Made by a program: the position numbers and the translations under genes | Source: Streptococcus caballi DSM 19004 | GTDB lineage: Bacteria; Bacillota; Bacilli; Lactobacillales; Streptococcaceae | Assembly (NCBI RefSeq): GCF_000379985.1 | Contig: NZ_KB904074.1 | Span: 82,430 to 146,429, forward strand | Length of the DNA: 64,000 nt | Reading direction: 5' to 3' | The notes under the pieces: model-generated | What the model was told of the DNA's origin: nothing | Seen by the model: only the letters and a program-made list of their open reading frames with translations | Database searches by the model: none | In this document: positions 26,098 to 36,641 of the stretch, piece by piece | How the letters are laid out: each line of letters starts with the position of its first letter | How positions within the stretch are numbered: the first letter of the stretch is position 1

Positions 26098-26899
26098 AAA
26101 AGGCTTTAAATATAGTATTTTAGCATCAGGCTCGACAGGCAATAGTTTCTACTTAGAAACATCTCAAAAACGTTTGTTGATTGATGCAGGTTTGACTGGT
26201 AAGAAAATTACCAGTCTTCTTGCTGAAATTGATAAAAAACCAGAAGATTTAGATGCTATTTTAGTAACACATGAGCATGCTGACCATATCAAGGGTGTAG
26301 GTGTCTTGGCTCGCAAGTACAATCTAGATGTCTATGCTAATGAGAAGACGTGGAAAATTATGGATGAGCGCAATATGATTGGTAAACTGGATGCTGCTCA
26401 GAAACATGTCTTTGAACGAGGCAGAACCATGACCTTTGGTGATATTGATATTGAAAGTTTCGGAGTAAGTCACGATGCGGCAGATCCGCAGTTTTATCGT
26501 TTTATGAAAGATGACAAATCCTTTGTTATGTTAACTGATACAGGCTATGTTAGTGACCGTGTGGCGGGGCTAATTGAGAATGCTGACGGCTATCTGATTG
26601 AATCCAATCATGATATCGAGATCTTACGCTCAGGTGCCTATCCTTGGCGACTTAAACAGCGTATCCTATCAGACAAAGGACACTTGTCCAACGACGATGG
26701 GGCTCAAACCATGATTCGCACTATAGGTAACCGCACCAAGAAGATTTATCTGGGGCATTTGAGTAAGGAAAATAATATCAAAGAATTAGCTCATATGACT
26801 ATGGAGAACAACCTCATACAGGCAGATTTCGGTGTTAACAATGATTTCAAAGTCTTTGATACATCACCTGACACAGCTACCCCATTAACGAGGATTTAA
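26090..26899 (+). CDS. vicX: VicX, metallo-beta-lactamase fold protein (YycJ)
   Basis: A 269-residue cytoplasmic protein with the metallo-hydrolase motif THEHADHIKG and later histidines (SHD, ESNHD, GHLS). This is the YycJ/WalJ family, encoded with the Vic/Wal two-component genes and linked to cell division and DNA replication timing in Bacillus. ATG 26090 overlaps the end of vicK by 8 bases and gives the length usual for the family. An ATG at 26075 is a possible alternative. Confidence 0.9.
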   Translation: MTEKGFKYSILASGSTGNSFYLETSQKRLLIDAGLTGKKITSLLAEIDKKPEDLDAILVTHEHADHIKGVGVLARKYNLDVYANEKTWKIMDERNMIGKLDAAQKHVFERGRTMTFGDIDIESFGVSHDAADPQFYRFMKDDKSFVMLTDTGYVSDRVAGLIENADGYLIESNHDIEILRSGAYPWRLKQRILSDKGHLSNDDGAQTMIRTIGNRTKKIYLGHLSKENNIKELAHMTMENNLIQADFGVNNDFKVFDTSPDTATPLTRI

Positions 26900-26900
26900 G

Positions 26901-27260
26901 ATGAAAAGACTGGCTTATTTGATTGCTGGTTTTATTAGTTTTGGGCTGGGTATCATTGGTGTTATCCTACCAGTCCTACCAACGATACCTTTTCTCTTGC
27001 TAGCAGGCTTTTGCTTTGCTAGGAGCTCAGAAAAGTTCGATACTTGGTTGCACAAGACCCAGATTTATGAGTTTTGCGTAGCTGATGATGCCGAGACCAA
27101 GAGTATTTCAGCTGAGGACAAAAAGAAATTTATCTGGCAGATTTACCTGCTCATGGGGATTTCAATCTTTTTTGCGCTTATCGTTTAGGTGAAAGGGGCG
27201 CTCTTTACTCTGACTGTTTTTATCACCTATTATCTTTTCAAGGTCATTCATTCCCGATAA
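26901..27260 (+). pseudogene. DUF454 (YbaN-like) membrane protein interrupted by a stop codon
   Basis: The first 95 codons encode a DUF454/YbaN inner-membrane protein (GVILPVLPTIPFLLLAGFCFARSS). A TAG at 27186-27188 then stops translation. The same frame continues with a clear last membrane helix (VKGALFTLTVFITYYLFK) to a TAA at 27258-27260, which restores the normal ~120-residue length. A single base change therefore removed the last helix. The truncated 95-residue product might still be made. It follows vicX by one base and was probably the fourth gene of that operon. Confidence 0.8.
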
Positions 27261-27723
27261 GGAATGAGGCAGGGCATTTTCTTAGGAGGAAAAGGAAAAA
27301 CAAATAGAAAGGGGCGCCTCTGTGAAAGACTGCTCCTTTTTCTGACTAAATTTTTGAAAAATCCCTGAAAGATATAGCTACTCTATCCCAAAACTTCTTT
27401 TTTTTCATCAAATGTCCTGTTAGCCGACTTTCTAAAACCGATAGTAAAAGAAAATCCTCCCAATGCTGATGACAGAATTTGTCTGCTTTAACAAAGATAG
27501 TTTTTGAGTGAGACATTTCTCGTTTGTTCTGGTAAATTCTATTTAGGAGTGTATACTTCCTTGTCTTTCAAAGAGATGAGCTTTTTTGAGTAAACTTTCC
27601 AAATCTACCTTGTTTAGACTTGGGATAAGGTGGTAGTATCCTAGATTGGCTTTTTATGTTACAATGGAGAGGTCTTGAATGAAGTAGATAGATAAAGATA
27701 GAAAAAATTGGAAAGGGCATCTT
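27261..27723. other. Intergenic region between DUF454 and rnc
   Basis: I see no gene in these ~460 bases. There is a loose hairpin candidate at about 27308-27345 (GC-rich arm, then CTCCTTTTTC) that may end the vic transcript. An extended -10 box TGTTACAAT at 27657-27665 probably serves rnc. The rest is AT-rich with stops in all frames. Confidence 0.5.
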
Positions 27724-28410
27724 ATGCAAGTCTTAGAAGAAAAACTTCAGCAGGATTTTGATATTGTTTTTGATGACAAAAATCTGCTTGAAACAGCTTT
27801 TACCCACACCTCGTACGCCAATGAGCATCGCCTCCTAAACATTTCACATAATGAACGTTTGGAATTTTTAGGAGACGCTGTTCTGCAACTATTGATTTCA
27901 CAGTATCTCTTTCAAAAATACCCCAAGAAACCTGAAGGTGACTTGTCAAAAATGCGTTCTATGATTGTACGTGAAGAAAGTTTGGCTGGCTTTTCTCGTT
28001 ACTGTGGCTTTGATGCCTATATCAAGCTGGGAAATGGAGAGGAAAAATCTGGCGGTCGCAACCGCGATACCATTTTGGGAGATCTTTTTGAAGCCTTCTT
28101 AGGAGCTCTGCTATTGGACAAGGGTGTCGAAAAAGTCAACACCTTCCTCTACCAGGTGATGATTCCTCAGGTGGAGTTGGGCAATTATGAACGTGTTAAG
28201 GATTATAAAACAAGTCTGCAAGAGCGCCTGCAAACCAAGGGAAATGTGCTGATTGACTATCAAGTGACCAACGAAACTGGTCCTGCCCACGCTAAAACCT
28301 TTGAAGTGACCGTATCAGTTGACGGTGAAGTTTTGAGCCGAGGGGTAGGCAAATCGAAGAAATTGGCAGAGCAGGATGCAGCTAAGAAAGCCTTGGCTGA
28401 TTTGCAGTGA
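27724..28410 (+). CDS. rnc: Ribonuclease III
   Basis: A 228-residue double-strand-specific endoribonuclease that processes rRNA precursors and structured mRNAs. The catalytic signature [12 protein letters not shown] is at about residues 40-51, with the second acidic pair at [12 protein letters not shown]. The double-stranded RNA-binding domain occupies the last ~70 residues ([31 protein letters not shown]). It precedes smc, as in other streptococci and bacilli. The GAAAGGG site lies 8 bases before ATG 27724. Confidence 0.97.
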   Translation: MQVLEEKLQQDFDIVFDDKNLLETAFTHTSYANEHRLLNISHNERLEFLGDAVLQLLISQYLFQKYPKKPEGDLSKMRSMIVREESLAGFSRYCGFDAYIKLGNGEEKSGGRNRDTILGDLFEAFLGALLLDKGVEKVNTFLYQVMIPQVELGNYERVKDYKTSLQERLQTKGNVLIDYQVTNETGPAHAKTFEVTVSVDGEVLSRGVGKSKKLAEQDAAKKALADLQ

Positions 28411-28460
28411 AAAGCTGACGCTGAAAGGAATGAAACAGAGAGTTTAACTTAAAATTGCTG

Positions 28461-28497
28461 AAAAAGAAGCCTCCTAACTGAAATAGGAGACCTTTTT
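28461..28497 (+). terminator. Terminator-like hairpin between rnc and smc
   Basis: CTCCTA (28471-28476) pairs with TAGGAG (28484-28489), flanked by AAAAAG and CTTTTT that can also pair. The right side is T-rich. It may attenuate read-through from rnc into smc. Confidence 0.55.
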
Positions 28498-28528
28498 CTC
28501 TCAAGCTAGGTCTCTGACAAGCGACTTT

Positions 28529-31500
28529 ATGTTTTTAAAAGAAATTGAAATGCAGGGCTTCAAGTCCTTTGCTGATAAGACCAAAATAGAATTTGATCAG
28601 GGCGTGACAGCAGTGGTCGGCCCTAATGGATCAGGCAAAAGTAACATTACGGAGAGTCTGCGTTGGGCGCTAGGGGAGTCCAGTGCCAAGAGCCTGCGTG
28701 GTGGCAAGATGCCAGATGTCATTTTTGCAGGAACAGAAAACCGTAAACCGCTCAACTATGCTCAAGTGTTGGTGAAATTGGACAATTCTGATGGTTTCAT
28801 CAAGGATGGCAAGGAAGAAATCCGTGTTGAGCGTCACATTTACCGCAGTGGTGACAGCGAGTACCTGATTGATGGTAAAAAAGTGCGTCTGCGCGATATT
28901 CATGATCTCTTCATGGATACGGGATTAGGACGTGATTCCTTTTCTATTATTTCTCAAGGGCGCGTTGAAGAGATATTCAACAGCAAGGCAGAGGAACGCC
29001 GTGCTATTTTTGAAGAAGCGGCTGGCGTTCTCAAGTACAAAACTCGTAAAAAAGAAACGCAAAGCAAGCTAAGCCAAACTCAAGATAATCTTGACCGCTT
29101 GGATGATATCATTTATGAGTTGGAAACTCAGGTTAAGCCCTTGGAAAAGCAGGCTAAGATTGCTAGGGAGTTTTTGACCTTAGAAGATAAGCGCAAACAG
29201 CTTCACTTGGACATTTTGGTGGAAGACATCGAAGGCAATCAGGCGCGGCACAAGCAACTTCAGCAGGATTTATCTGCTGTTCGTGATAGCCTAACTTCCT
29301 ATTACCAAGAGCGTCAGCATCTGGAAGAAAAAAATCAGAGTTTGAAAGATAAGCGTCATCAGCTATCAGAAACCATAGCAAATAAACAAGCTGGCCTGCT
29401 TGACCTGACTAGCTTGCTTGCTGATTTGGAACGTCAGATGGACTTGATCAAGCTGGAATCCAGTCAGAAGGAAGAAAAACAGGCAGAGGCTCAGCAGCGC
29501 TTGATTGATTTATCTGAGGAAGAAAGTCAGCTGGAGCAGGATTTGGCAGCTAAGATGGACCATATGACCAGTCTCAAGGAAAAACGGCAAGAAGTGGCAG
29601 ACCAGATTGAGAATCTGCAAGAAGAATTGCAGCGTTTTTCGACGGATCCTGATCAGGTAATTGAGCAATTACGTGAAGCTTTTGTTAATCTTATGCAGAA
29701 AGAGGCGGCTGCTTCAAACCGTTTGACCTCTGTTTTGGCGGACATTGACAATCAAAAACAATTATCAGCTTCAAAATCAGCTGAATTAGCCCAAACCAAA
29801 GAACAATTGGAGATTATCAAGGCTCAGGCTAAGACAGCCATGGAAGTCTATCAGGCCAGTAAAGAAAAGGTCAAAGACCTGTTGGATGACTACCAAACCT
29901 TGGCATGTGAGGCTAATGAGGCTAAGAAGGTTTATGAGCAAGAACAGAGCAAAATGTTCGACCAATTGGACTTGATTAAGTCCAAGGAAGCTCGCCGCTC
30001 CAGTCTGGAAGCCATTCTTAAAAGCCATAGCAATTTCTATGCTGGAGTTAAGGCTGTTTTACAAGCTTCCCATCAGCTGGGCGGCATCATTGGTGCGGTT
30101 AGTGAGCACTTGAGCTTCGACCAAAATTATCAAACTGCTTTAGAAATTGCGCTGGGTGGCAGCAGCCAGAACATCATCGTAGAAAACGAAGCTGCTGCTA
30201 AACGTTCGATTGCCTTTTTGAAGAAAAATCGCCAGGGTCGCGCGACCTTCTTACCTTTGACAACTATCAAAGAGCGTCAACTTTCCGCACCAAACAAGGA
30301 AAAATTGCGGAGCTGCCAAGGTTTCTTAGGCATCGCCAGTGATTTGGTTAGCTTCGACAGCCATTTGTCCAATATTTTCAAAAACTTGCTTGGTCTGACA
30401 GTGATTTTCGACACAGTTGACCATGCTAATCAGGCTGCGCGTCAACTCCATTATCAAGTACGCATCGTGACTCTGGATGGAACAGAAATTCGTCCAGGTG
30501 GTTCCTTCTCTGGTGGTGCCAATCGTCAAAATAACACAACCTTCATCAAACCTGAACTGGATAATCTTTTGCAAGAATTGAAGAGCTTAAAAGCAGGTCA
30601 GGTAGATCAAGAAAATCGTGTTGAGGACTGCAATAAACTGCTTAAAACCAAACAGGCACAGTTGGAAGCCATTAAAGCCCAGGGGGAGGAAGCTCGATTG
30701 GCTGAGCAAAAGGCTGAGCTGCAGTACAATCAATTATCTGAACGCTTAGCCGACATGACCAAGATCTACCAAGGGTTGCAAGCTGCTAAGGAAAATGGTC
30801 AGGAAGATGGCTTGACTACTAGGCAGACTCAGTTGGAAGCTGACCTAGAAGCCATCAAGGCCAAGAAATTAGCTTTAACAGCTGAAATCGACCAAATCAA
30901 GGAAGACAAGGATAGCATCAATCAAAAAGTTGACAGCCTAAATGAACAGCTCTCCCAGGCTCGCTTAGTTGAACGCGATTATTTGAGCGAGTTGAAATTT
31001 GAGCAGGCTAATCAGACACGTCTGGAAGTCAGCTTGTCTCAAGTAAAAAATGAAAAAGCTAACTTGCAATCCTTCATGGAAACTCAAACTAATCAGTTAT
31101 CAGAAGACCAGCTGCCTAAGTTGGAAAACCAGTTTGATCAAGCCAAGGAGCGCAAGTCTAGTGACGAAGAGGCCCTTGTTCGCCTGCGTTTTGAATTGGA
31201 AGATTGCGAAGCTAATCTAGAAGAGCTAGCTGAGAATATAAAAAAAGAAAGTCAGAAAAACGAGAACTTGATTCGTCAACAAGCTCAGCTGGAAGCCGAT
31301 CTTAATCAAGTTCAAGATAGGCTACGCAGTTTTGCCCACAATTTGTCAGAGGACTATCAGATGACATTTGAAGAGGCAAAAGAGCAGGCTAATAGCTTAG
31401 AAGATAGTGCAGCCGCTAGACAGGAGCTGCAAAACCTGCGCCGTCAAATCAAATCACTTGGTCCTGTCAATCTGGATGCTATTGAACAGTATGATGAGGT

Positions 31501-32068
31501 GTCAAATCGTCTGAACTTCCTTAACAGTCAGAAAGATGATTTGGTACATGCCAAAAATCTCTTGCTTAATACCATTAATGATATGGATGACGAAGTGAAA
31601 TCACGTTTTAAGGTGACTTTTGAAGCCATTCGAGAGTCCTTTAAGACGACTTTTACTCAGATGTTTGGCGGTGGGTCTGCGGATTTGATTTTGACAGAGG
31701 GTGACCTGCTGACAGCAGGAGTGGAAATTTCAGTGCAACCGCCTGGTAAGAAAATCCAGTCTCTCAATCTCATGTCAGGTGGGGAGAAGGCACTCTCAGC
31801 TCTAGCTCTGCTATTTGCTATTATCCGCGTCAAGACCATTCCATTTGTTATCTTGGACGAGGTGGAGGCAGCTCTGGATGAGGCCAATGTCAAGCGTTTT
31901 GGGGATTACCTCAACCGCTTTGACAAATCCAGCCAGTTTATCGTCGTGACCCACCGCAAGGGGACAATGGCTGCTGCTGATAGCATCTACGGGGTCACCA
32001 TGCAAGAGTCTGGTGTCTCCAAGATTGTATCGGTCAAACTCAAGGATGCTGAAAGTCTGGTACAGTAA
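28529..32068 (+). CDS. smc: Chromosome segregation protein SMC
   Basis: A 1179-residue structural maintenance of chromosomes ATPase that compacts and segregates the nucleoid with ScpA/ScpB. Walker A (GPNGSGKSN) is near residue 32. Two long coiled coils flank a hinge at about residues 500-650 (GGIIGAVSEHLSF, GGSSQNIIVE, GGSFSGGA). The C-terminal head has the signature LMSGGEKALSALALL and Walker B VILDEVEAALDEAN. The length is standard. The ATG at 28529 has no clear ribosome-binding site, but the N-terminus MFLKEIEMQGFKSFADKT fits the family exactly. Confidence 0.98.
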   Translation: MFLKEIEMQGFKSFADKTKIEFDQGVTAVVGPNGSGKSNITESLRWALGESSAKSLRGGKMPDVIFAGTENRKPLNYAQVLVKLDNSDGFIKDGKEEIRVERHIYRSGDSEYLIDGKKVRLRDIHDLFMDTGLGRDSFSIISQGRVEEIFNSKAEERRAIFEEAAGVLKYKTRKKETQSKLSQTQDNLDRLDDIIYELETQVKPLEKQAKIAREFLTLEDKRKQLHLDILVEDIEGNQARHKQLQQDLSAVRDSLTSYYQERQHLEEKNQSLKDKRHQLSETIANKQAGLLDLTSLLADLERQMDLIKLESSQKEEKQAEAQQRLIDLSEEESQLEQDLAAKMDHMTSLKEKRQEVADQIENLQEELQRFSTDPDQVIEQLREAFVNLMQKEAAASNRLTSVLADIDNQKQLSASKSAELAQTKEQLEIIKAQAKTAMEVYQASKEKVKDLLDDYQTLACEANEAKKVYEQEQSKMFDQLDLIKSKEARRSSLEAILKSHSNFYAGVKAVLQASHQLGGIIGAVSEHLSFDQNYQTALEIALGGSSQNIIVENEAAAKRSIAFLKKNRQGRATFLPLTTIKERQLSAPNKEKLRSCQGFLGIASDLVSFDSHLSNIFKNLLGLTVIFDTVDHANQAARQLHYQVRIVTLDGTEIRPGGSFSGGANRQNNTTFIKPELDNLLQELKSLKAGQVDQENRVEDCNKLLKTKQAQLEAIKAQGEEARLAEQKAELQYNQLSERLADMTKIYQGLQAAKENGQEDGLTTRQTQLEADLEAIKAKKLALTAEIDQIKEDKDSINQKVDSLNEQLSQARLVERDYLSELKFEQANQTRLEVSLSQVKNEKANLQSFMETQTNQLSEDQLPKLENQFDQAKERKSSDEEALVRLRFELEDCEANLEELAENIKKESQKNENLIRQQAQLEADLNQVQDRLRSFAHNLSEDYQMTFEEAKEQANSLEDSAAARQELQNLRRQIKSLGPVNLDAIEQYDEVSNRLNFLNSQKDDLVHAKNLLLNTINDMDDEVKSRFKVTFEAIRESFKTTFTQMFGGGSADLILTEGDLLTAGVEISVQPPGKKIQSLNLMSGGEKALSALALLFAIIRVKTIPFVILDEVEAALDEANVKRFGDYLNRFDKSSQFIVVTHRKGTMAAADSIYGVTMQESGVSKIVSVKLKDAESLVQ

Positions 32069-32086
32069 AATCTGTTTATAAATCAA

Positions 32087-32112
32087 AATCCCAATTCCTT
32101 GGAGTTGGGATT
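32087..32112. terminator. Bidirectional terminator after smc
   Basis: AATCCCAATTCC (32087-32098) pairs with GGAGTTGGGATT (32101-32112) around a 2-base turn, with one T-G pair. It overlaps the stop codon of the convergent gene. Confidence 0.8.
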
Positions 32113-32941
32113 ATTCTATAGCTGTTACTGTCAGTTTAGATTCGTTTTGCTGGGTGTCTATGACTGAGCTGCTTTCTGTTGTGCTACCTGATAAACTTTC
32201 TAAGCTGTCTGAGGTTTCTAGCTCACTTGTTGGGCTAGCTTCAACAGTTGCTTCTGAACTTGAGGTATCTTCTGTTGACTGACGATAGCTATCAGATGTT
32301 TTGTAGAACACACTGCTGACGAATTGATTAGTAGATTCGTAGTCAAAACGATTGATTTGTGTGGCAACCAAACGGTCTCGGCCAATATCAGATGGGTCAG
32401 ACTGGGTAATTTGGAAATGCCAGCTTGGAATCTCAGTGCCAGCAGGATAATAGTGTAAAATAAATCCCCCACCCGAATGTCTGTTAATCTGAGAAACAGC
32501 TTCACCATTGATATCATAAGTTAAAGAAGTAATACTCAAGTCGTCTTGGCCAACTAGCCCTTGAGGAGAGAATTCAAATTGGTAACCATTGGCATCTGTC
32601 CACTGACCAGCTAGGCTGGAAAAATCACCAATTGCCAAGGCATTAAAATCAAAGTATGAAACTTGGTTATCAGTCAGCTTCCGATTTTCCAGTAGCTTTT
32701 GCCCATCAGCAATCATCTCCTGTGATACAGCCTTGGGGCTTGGTTTGCTGACGAGGTCTGAGCGAACGGTCAGACCTGTAGTCTGTTGTAGGGATTGTTT
32801 TTGCTTCTTACGATGTTCTTGTCTGCTAATACCAGCGTTGGCTTGCTGTTTTTTTATCAGCTGCCTATTGGCAACTAGTCCAGTACCAGCTAGTAATAAA
32901 ACAAGACTAGAAGCTAAAATAATAGTTGATTTTTTGGTCAT
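32111..32941 (-). CDS. Exported protein with DUF6287-like domain
   Basis: A 276-residue protein with an N-terminal hydrophobic segment (TIILASSLVLLLAGTGLVA) that is a signal peptide or membrane anchor, and no lipobox cysteine. A compact domain (FDFNALAIGDFSSLAGQW, then GYQFEFSPQGLV) resembles DUF6287, a domain common in streptococcal lipoproteins. The final ~65 residues are a Ser/Thr/Glu-rich low-complexity tail. Start 32941 has AGGAG upstream. It sits alone and divergent between smc and the HAD genes. The function is unknown. Confidence 0.7.
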   Translation of the reverse strand: MTKKSTIILASSLVLLLAGTGLVANRQLIKKQQANAGISRQEHRKKQKQSLQQTTGLTVRSDLVSKPSPKAVSQEMIADGQKLLENRKLTDNQVSYFDFNALAIGDFSSLAGQWTDANGYQFEFSPQGLVGQDDLSITSLTYDINGEAVSQINRHSGGGFILHYYPAGTEIPSWHFQITQSDPSDIGRDRLVATQINRFDYESTNQFVSSVFYKTSDSYRQSTEDTSSSEATVEASPTSELETSDSLESLSGSTTESSSVIDTQQNESKLTVTAIE

Positions 32942-33081
32942 GGGAAATCTCCTTGAATCATTTTTTAGCTTATAAGCTTTCACTTATTTATTCGTAGAGA
33001 AGAAGAATATATCGAAAGAATTGAGGAAAAAAGCCTGTTTTTTTGATACAATAGGAGCATGTAAACGTTTTGAGGTGAAAA

Positions 33082-33873
33082 ATGAATAAAGTAGTAGCAA
33101 CAGATATGGATGGAACCTTCTTAGATGGTCGCCACTCTTATGATCGTAAGCGTTTGAGAGATTTACTAGAAGAATTTAATGAAAAGAACTATCTCTTTGC
33201 TGTGGCTAGTGGCCGAGCTATGATTGCTTTGGAGAAGGTTTTTGCTGGCTTTGAAGATGATATTGCCTTTATTGCTGAAAATGGTTCTCTAGTTACCTAC
33301 AAAGGGGAGATCCTATTTGAGGCTAAAATGGAAAAAGTCATCTATCTAGACTTGGTTGAGCAGTTAAAAGCCTTGCCAGATATGACAGGCTTTCTCTTGT
33401 CAGGTCGCCAAGGAGCTTACGCTACGCCTGATGTGTCGCCTGACTATGTTTCTTTCATCAGCAATTATTATGAAAATGTTCAGGTGGTGGAGGATCTGTC
33501 TACTATTGAAGATGATATTTTTAAACTGACGGTTAATTTCACTGAGGAGACGATTTTGGAGCGTGAAGCTTGGCTCAATGAAAACTTGAATGGTCTGGTA
33601 GCCATGACAACAGGTTTCAAGTCACTTGATGTTATCCTAGACCATGTGGACAAGTCAACTGGACTTCGTGGTCTATGTGACAAGTTTGGCTTAGCAGCAA
33701 CAGATGTTATCGCCTTTGGAGACAATATGAATGATTATCAGATGTTGCAGTTCGCAGGCACAGCTATTGCCACCGAAAACGCTAGAGATGAGATTAAGGC
33801 TATTTCACAAGAGGTTATAGGCCACTGCGAGGAAGAGTCGGTGATGGCTTATATGGAAGGAATGGTGAGATAA
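33082..33873 (+). CDS. HAD-superfamily (Cof-type) phosphatase
   Basis: A 263-residue HAD IIB hydrolase. Motif I is DMDGTFLDG (D8, D10), motif II the S/T after the core sheet (VASGRA), and motif IV GDNMNDYQML. Such enzymes dephosphorylate sugar phosphates, FMN or other small metabolites in the cytoplasm, and the substrate cannot be assigned. It overlaps the next HAD gene by one base, and both precede ftsY, an order common in streptococci. An extended -10 box (TGATACAAT, 33044-33052) lies upstream. Confidence 0.9.
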   Translation: MNKVVATDMDGTFLDGRHSYDRKRLRDLLEEFNEKNYLFAVASGRAMIALEKVFAGFEDDIAFIAENGSLVTYKGEILFEAKMEKVIYLDLVEQLKALPDMTGFLLSGRQGAYATPDVSPDYVSFISNYYENVQVVEDLSTIEDDIFKLTVNFTEETILEREAWLNENLNGLVAMTTGFKSLDVILDHVDKSTGLRGLCDKFGLAATDVIAFGDNMNDYQMLQFAGTAIATENARDEIKAISQEVIGHCEEESVMAYMEGMVR

Positions 33874-34691
33874 TGGCAGACATCAAATTATTGGCTTTGG
33901 ATATGGATGGAACGCTTTTTACAACGAATAAGCAGATTACGGCTGAAAATAGGGCTGCGCTTAAGGCGGCAGATGAAAAGGGAGTGCACGTTGTCATCAC
34001 AACAGGGCGTCCATTACGTGCCATCAGGCATGTGTTAGAAGATTTGGATCTCTATAATGAGGACCATTACAGCATCACTTTTAATGGTGGTCTAGTTCAA
34101 CGCAACAATGGTGAGATTCTCGACAAGAATGAGATGACTCGCAGTCACTTGCGTGCTATCTATGATGTCATGGAGCCGCTGGCTCTGCCTATGGATGTGC
34201 TTAGTGATGACAAGGTTTACAGCCTTTCTAGCCGTGGGCATCATTCCCTCTACCATGTGGCTAATCCTATGCTTGAGTTTGTCAACGTGGCTTCTTTTGA
34301 TGATATTCCTGAAGATGTGGTCTACAATAAGGTGGTTATCGTCTTTGATGCGGAATTTCTAGATCAACAGATTGCTAAAATACCAGAACAACTCTATGAA
34401 GAGTTTGAAGTGTTCAAGTCGCGTGACATTATTTTGGAAATCATGCCCAAGGGTGTTCACAAGGCTGTCGGACTGGATTTGCTCATCAAGCATTTGGAGG
34501 TCAAACAAGATGAAGTCATGGCCGTAGGCGATGAGGAAAATGACCTATCCATGCTAGAATGGGCTGGCTGGGGTGTAGCTATGGCAAATGGCATAGCTAT
34601 TGCCAAGAAAACTGCCAACGCTGTCACGACGCGGACTAATGACCAATCGGGAGTTGCAGAAGCCGTCCACAAGTACATCTTGGATAAGTAA
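33873..34691 (+). CDS. HAD-superfamily (Cof-type) phosphatase, YidA-like
   Basis: A 272-residue HAD IIB hydrolase with motif I LALDMDGTLF, motif II TTGRPLRA, the conserved lysine region (PKGVHKAVGLDLLIKHL) and motif IV GDEENDLSMLEWA. The layout resembles YidA sugar phosphatases. Its ATG shares a base with the stop of the preceding HAD gene, so translation is coupled. The stop is 11 bases before ftsY. Sequence similarity to its neighbour is limited to the motifs, so the two are old paralogues rather than a recent duplication. Confidence 0.9.
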   Translation: MADIKLLALDMDGTLFTTNKQITAENRAALKAADEKGVHVVITTGRPLRAIRHVLEDLDLYNEDHYSITFNGGLVQRNNGEILDKNEMTRSHLRAIYDVMEPLALPMDVLSDDKVYSLSSRGHHSLYHVANPMLEFVNVASFDDIPEDVVYNKVVIVFDAEFLDQQIAKIPEQLYEEFEVFKSRDIILEIMPKGVHKAVGLDLLIKHLEVKQDEVMAVGDEENDLSMLEWAGWGVAMANGIAIAKKTANAVTTRTNDQSGVAEAVHKYILDK

Positions 34692-34702
34692 GGAGAAAAA
34701 CA

Positions 34703-36388
34703 ATGGGATTATTTGACCGTTTATTCGGAAAGAAAAAGGAAGAGGAGAAAGCTCCTGAGCAAGTAGCGCCAGTCGAAGAAGTCTTTGCAAAAGAAGCTGA
34801 ACTAGTTGAGCCAGCGGAGGAGCAGGCTAAACAAGAAGAAGTCCTGGAAACTCGCTCTGAGCAAGTAACTAGGATAGAAGAGGATGAATTGGTTGTTGGT
34901 GACCTGCCGAGTGATTTCTTGGAAGACAGGCAGGTCAAAGAAGATGAGCAGGCCAGTCAGGAAGAGCAGATTTTCAACAAAATCCATGACAATCTTGACG
35001 ACGAAGAATGGGAAGGATCAGCTAGTGAACCTGATGGAGCCGACACAGTAGTGCAGGATAAAGTTGGTAATCAAGGCTTTCAATCTGAAACTCTTAAAAC
35101 AGTTACTCAAGCTGAGTTGACAAGTCCAGAACAAGAGCAGTCAGTAGAACAAGTTGACCAAACAGCTGAGATTGAGACGGTAGAGGAGCAAGTTTTTCAA
35201 GAAGAATCTGTTCCAATCGAAGAAGCAGCAGAGCAAGACGGTCAAGAGCCGAGTCAAACAGATGCCCAAGCTGGACAAGTGACAGAAAAAACTGCTGAAA
35301 AGGATGCGGCAGCGGCTTTTATGGCAGACTACTATGCCAAAAGAGCTGCCTTGGAGAAATCCATTGCGGACGGGACTTATGTCAAGCCTGAAGCGACCAA
35401 GGTCGAGGCTGAGCAGGTGGAAGCTACCTCGAAAGCGCCAGCCTCTTCTCTAGAAGTCCAAGAAACCGAGGAGGAAAAATACAACCGCAGTCTCAAGAAG
35501 ACGCGGACTGGGTTTGGGGCTCGCCTCAATGCCTTTCTGGCCAACTTCCGCCGTGTGGATGAGGAGTTTTTCGAGGAATTGGAGGAGATGCTGATTTTAT
35601 CGGACGTTGGGGTCAATGTGGCTACTCAGCTGACGGAAGATTTGCGCTATGAGGCTAAATTGGAAAATGCCAAAAAAGCGGAAGATCTTAAGCGTGTCAT
35701 CATCGAAAAGTTGGTAGATATCTACGAGAAAGACGGCGTCTATAATGAGCAAATCAATTTTCAAAATGGCTTAACCGTGATGCTCTTTGTCGGTGTCAAC
35801 GGTGTTGGTAAGACCACCTCTATCGGTAAGCTAGCCTACAAGTACAAGCAGGAGGGCAAGAAAGTCATGCTGGTGGCTGCCGATACCTTCCGAGCGGGCG
35901 CCGTGGCTCAGTTGGTCGAGTGGGGGCGCCGTGTGGGCGTGCCCGTGGTGACAGGCCCTGAGAAAGCTGACCCTGCCTCTGTCGTTTTTGATGGTATGGA
36001 AAAAGCTGTCGCTGAAAATATTGACATTCTCTTGATCGACACAGCAGGTCGCCTGCAAAACAAGGACAACCTAATGGCAGAGCTGGAAAAAATTGGTCGC
36101 ATTATCAAGCGCGTGGTGCCAGATGCACCGCATGAAACTCTGCTGGCGTTGGATGCCTCAACAGGACAAAATGCCCTCAGTCAAGCCAAAGAATTTTCAA
36201 AAATTACACCACTAACAGGTCTCATTCTCACCAAAATTGACGGAACCGCCAAGGGTGGTGTCGTTCTAGCTATTCGCCAAGAACTAGACATCCCAGTCAA
36301 ATTTATCGGCTTTGGCGAAAAAATTGACGACATCGGCCAGTTCAACTCCGAAGACTTTATGCGCGGACTTCTGGAAGGTATTATTTAA
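34703..36388 (+). CDS. ftsY: Signal recognition particle receptor FtsY
   Basis: A 561-residue GTPase that receives ribosome-SRP complexes at the membrane. The N-terminal ~260 residues form an unusually long, very acidic Glu/Gln/Val-rich A domain. The N domain follows ([18 protein letters not shown]), then the G domain with G1 [23 protein letters not shown] and TKIDG. The C-terminus [13 protein letters not shown] is typical. The acidic part explains the length above the ~330-430 of many species. The ribosome-binding site AAGGAG precedes the ATG, and a terminator follows. Confidence 0.96.
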   Translation: MGLFDRLFGKKKEEEKAPEQVAPVEEVFAKEAELVEPAEEQAKQEEVLETRSEQVTRIEEDELVVGDLPSDFLEDRQVKEDEQASQEEQIFNKIHDNLDDEEWEGSASEPDGADTVVQDKVGNQGFQSETLKTVTQAELTSPEQEQSVEQVDQTAEIETVEEQVFQEESVPIEEAAEQDGQEPSQTDAQAGQVTEKTAEKDAAAAFMADYYAKRAALEKSIADGTYVKPEATKVEAEQVEATSKAPASSLEVQETEEEKYNRSLKKTRTGFGARLNAFLANFRRVDEEFFEELEEMLILSDVGVNVATQLTEDLRYEAKLENAKKAEDLKRVIIEKLVDIYEKDGVYNEQINFQNGLTVMLFVGVNGVGKTTSIGKLAYKYKQEGKKVMLVAADTFRAGAVAQLVEWGRRVGVPVVTGPEKADPASVVFDGMEKAVAENIDILLIDTAGRLQNKDNLMAELEKIGRIIKRVVPDAPHETLLALDASTGQNALSQAKEFSKITPLTGLILTKIDGTAKGGVVLAIRQELDIPVKFIGFGEKIDDIGQFNSEDFMRGLLEGII

Positions 36389-36405
36389 AGGTCTTAATTA
36401 AAAAT

Positions 36406-36442
36406 AGCAGAGCAGGAGGGCGGCTAGCCTTTCTGCTTTTTT
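36406..36442 (+). terminator. Terminator after ftsY
   Basis: AGCAGGAGGGC can pair with GCCTTTCTGCT across a short loop, and the right arm runs into TTTTTT (36437-36442). Confidence 0.75.
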
Positions 36443-36641
36443 GCTAACCTCTATTTTTCCTATCCCTGCTCATCATTATTGTTCAATCAGAGTAGTGGCA
36501 AGTTATCAAAATTTTTGACGAGTAGAATCAGAGTTACAACTGGTGATCAACAACATGTTGAAGTTGAAGATTCAAAGAGTGCTTATGTTGCTCTTCTCGC
36601 CACGGTGGGAAGAGTCTATTATGTGATTTTGTGCTCGCTTG

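Noticed and set aside
28461..28497. Reading the rnc-smc hairpin as proof of separate operons
   Set aside because: The stem has an internal loop. It may only attenuate, and no clear smc promoter was seen downstream.
33082..34691. Recent tandem duplication of the two HAD genes
   Set aside because: Similarity is confined to the catalytic motifs, and lengths and cap regions differ, so they are old paralogues.
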